Positions 7,207 to 7,387 of a stretch of 7,387 bases of DNA are shown piece by piece. The DNA is taken from positions 1 through 7,387 of the forward strand of contig DAMU01000080.1 of NCBI GenBank assembly GCA_002499705.1, given 5' to 3'. This DNA is from Euryarchaeota archaeon UBA91 (GTDB lineage Archaea > Thermoplasmatota > Poseidoniia > Poseidoniales > Poseidoniaceae). The number at the start of each line of letters is the position of its first letter. Position 1 is the stretch's first letter. Position numbers and translations under genes: made by a program. Under the pieces are notes generated by a model that was not told the origin of the DNA, ran no database searches, and saw nothing but the letters and a program-made list of their open reading frames with translations.

Positions 7207-7214
7207 CTTGTAAA
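7207..7214 (-). promoter_or_regulatory. Weak candidate TATA box for the S8 protease gene
   Basis: The minus strand reads TTTACAAG about 51 nt before ATG 7155. A transcript starting about 25 nt later would carry the ribosome binding site in its leader. The match is weak. A second AT-rich site (GAATTATGG, about 7182-7190) lies too close to leave a leader with the ribosome binding site. The 89-bp gap between tRNA and protease holds nothing else I can support. Confidence 0.25.
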
Positions 7215-7289
7215 GAACGTCTTGCGAAATGGAGTGAATGAAGGTGGGAGCAGAGGGATTTGAACCCCCCCCAGCGGATTTCTTCTGAA

Positions 7290-7311
7290 ACTGCCCACCG
7301 AAATGGGCAGT
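7290..7311 (-). other. Additional 8-bp hairpin in the tRNA intron, outside the C/D core
   Basis: ACTGCCCA and TGGGCAGT flank a 6-nt loop (TTTCGG on the minus strand). The hairpin stands between the C/D terminal stem and the 3' splice site. It is perfectly paired and GC-rich. It belongs to neither the guide RNA nor the mature tRNA. It may simply extend the intron, or it may position the splice site. Confidence 0.6.
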
Positions 7312-7320
7312 CTGCAGGAT

Positions 7321-7387
7321 TGCAACAGGTCGGCGCTCCAGTTGGTCATCAACTTTCAGCAAACCCACTCGTCGTCATTCCCGTGCA
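7321..7387 (-). ncRNA. Intron-encoded box C/D guide RNA for 2'-O-methylation of tRNA-Trp
   Basis: In minus-strand order: terminal stem strand TGCACGGG (7387-7380), box C ATGACGA (7378-7372), 12-nt guide CGAGTGGGTTTG, box D' CTGA (7359-7356), AAG, box C' TTGATGA (7352-7346), 12-nt guide CCAACTGGAGCG, box D CCGA (7333-7330), then CCTGTTGCA (7329-7321), which pairs with the first strand in 8 bp with one bulged U. Equal 12-nt guides are standard for archaeal C/D RNAs. The D' guide pairs with A38 to U44 of the visible exon, with U39 opposite the fifth base. The D guide puts C34 of a CUCCA loop opposite its fifth base. Boxes C and D each differ from consensus by one U-to-C change. The spliced intron should bind L7Ae, Nop5 and fibrillarin; whether it acts in cis or in trans cannot be told. 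Confidence 0.75.

Larger units (their letters stand above)
7245..7387 (-). tRNA. trnW: Probable tRNA-Trp: 3' exon plus most of its intron (5' exon outside window)
   Basis: The 3' exon (7279 down to 7245) reads A38, anticodon-stem strand TCCGC (7274-7278), variable T plus GGG, T-stem GGGGG, T-loop TTCAAAT (7258-7264), T-stem CCCTC, acceptor strand TGCTCCC (7246-7252) and discriminator A (7245). CCA is not encoded (ACCT follows). No GGGAGCA acceptor partner and no matching GCGGA stem strand occur upstream in the window, so the 5' exon must lie beyond 7387 and at least 108 nt of intron is visible. The Trp identity is inferred: the intron carries a box C/D guide RNA aimed at C34 and U39, the known euryarchaeal tRNA-Trp design, and one guide predicts a CUCCA loop (anticodon CCA). 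A 3-nt AAA bulge (7279-7281) next to GAAG (7282-7285) suits the 3' half of a bulge-helix-bulge splice site at 37/38. Confidence 0.8.

Noticed and set aside
7312..7340. Reading TTGCAAT as a tRNA-Cys anticodon loop
   Set aside because: No anticodon stem forms around it with the visible variable and T arms. The bases instead form the closing stem of the C/D RNA.
7245..7340. A complete tRNA using TGGAGCG as the acceptor 5' strand
   Set aside because: Six of seven pairs with TGCTCCC look tempting, but no D arm or anticodon arm follows. The same bases are the C34 guide, whose GGAG is complementary to the anticodon loop by design.
7116..7352. A 78-codon minus-strand frame over the tRNA and protease start
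   Set aside because: It overlaps a well-supported tRNA exon, the intron guide RNA and the protease signal peptide in another frame.

Overview
The window reads as a compact stretch of archaeal genome with every supportable gene on the minus strand. Three features point to an archaeon. Promoter-like TATA boxes and GGTGA/GAGG ribosome binding sites precede starts. Secreted or membrane-anchored proteins dominate. The right edge carries the 3' half of an intron-containing tRNA gene whose intron folds as a box C/D guide RNA, the arrangement known for euryarchaeal tRNA-Trp. Medium GC, short intergenic gaps and a membrane-anchored subtilase would suit a marine planktonic euryarchaeon (Marine Group II / Poseidoniales type), but that placement is inference from style, not from a marker gene.

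Layout in transcription order (right to left): (1) 7245-7387, 3' exon and most of the intron of a probable tRNA-Trp; its 5' exon lies beyond the right edge. (2) 4960-7155, a 731-residue secreted S8 (subtilisin-like) protease with signal peptide, complete catalytic triad, C-terminal membrane anchor and acidic tail. (3) 3764-4909, a PLP-dependent class I/II aminotransferase with all key residues. (4) 3159-3749, an unrecognised small membrane protein with four cysteines in its soluble tail. (5) 3043-3159, a possible 38-codon reading frame that starts on the stop codon of (4) and runs into the start of (6). (6) 1739-3073, an unrecognised six-helix membrane protein with an Ala-rich then acidic tail. 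(7) 1-1654, the first 551 residues of a large secreted protein that continues past the left edge.

Spacing suggests that the aminotransferase, the small membrane protein, the possible small ORF and the six-helix protein form one transcription unit, perhaps begun with the protease. The last gene has its own TATA box with a perfect dyad just upstream. A functional link between the aminotransferase and the membrane proteins cannot be read from the sequence; the common theme is the cell surface. No mobile elements, CRISPR arrays, rRNA genes or long gene-free stretches were seen.

The most interesting element is the tRNA intron. Two 12-nt guides sit between C/D' and C'/D boxes. The rule of the fifth base upstream of the D box points them at U39 (checkable inside the window) and C34 of tRNA-Trp. 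The terminal kink-turn also appears to have exchanged its usual U-U pair for C-C.
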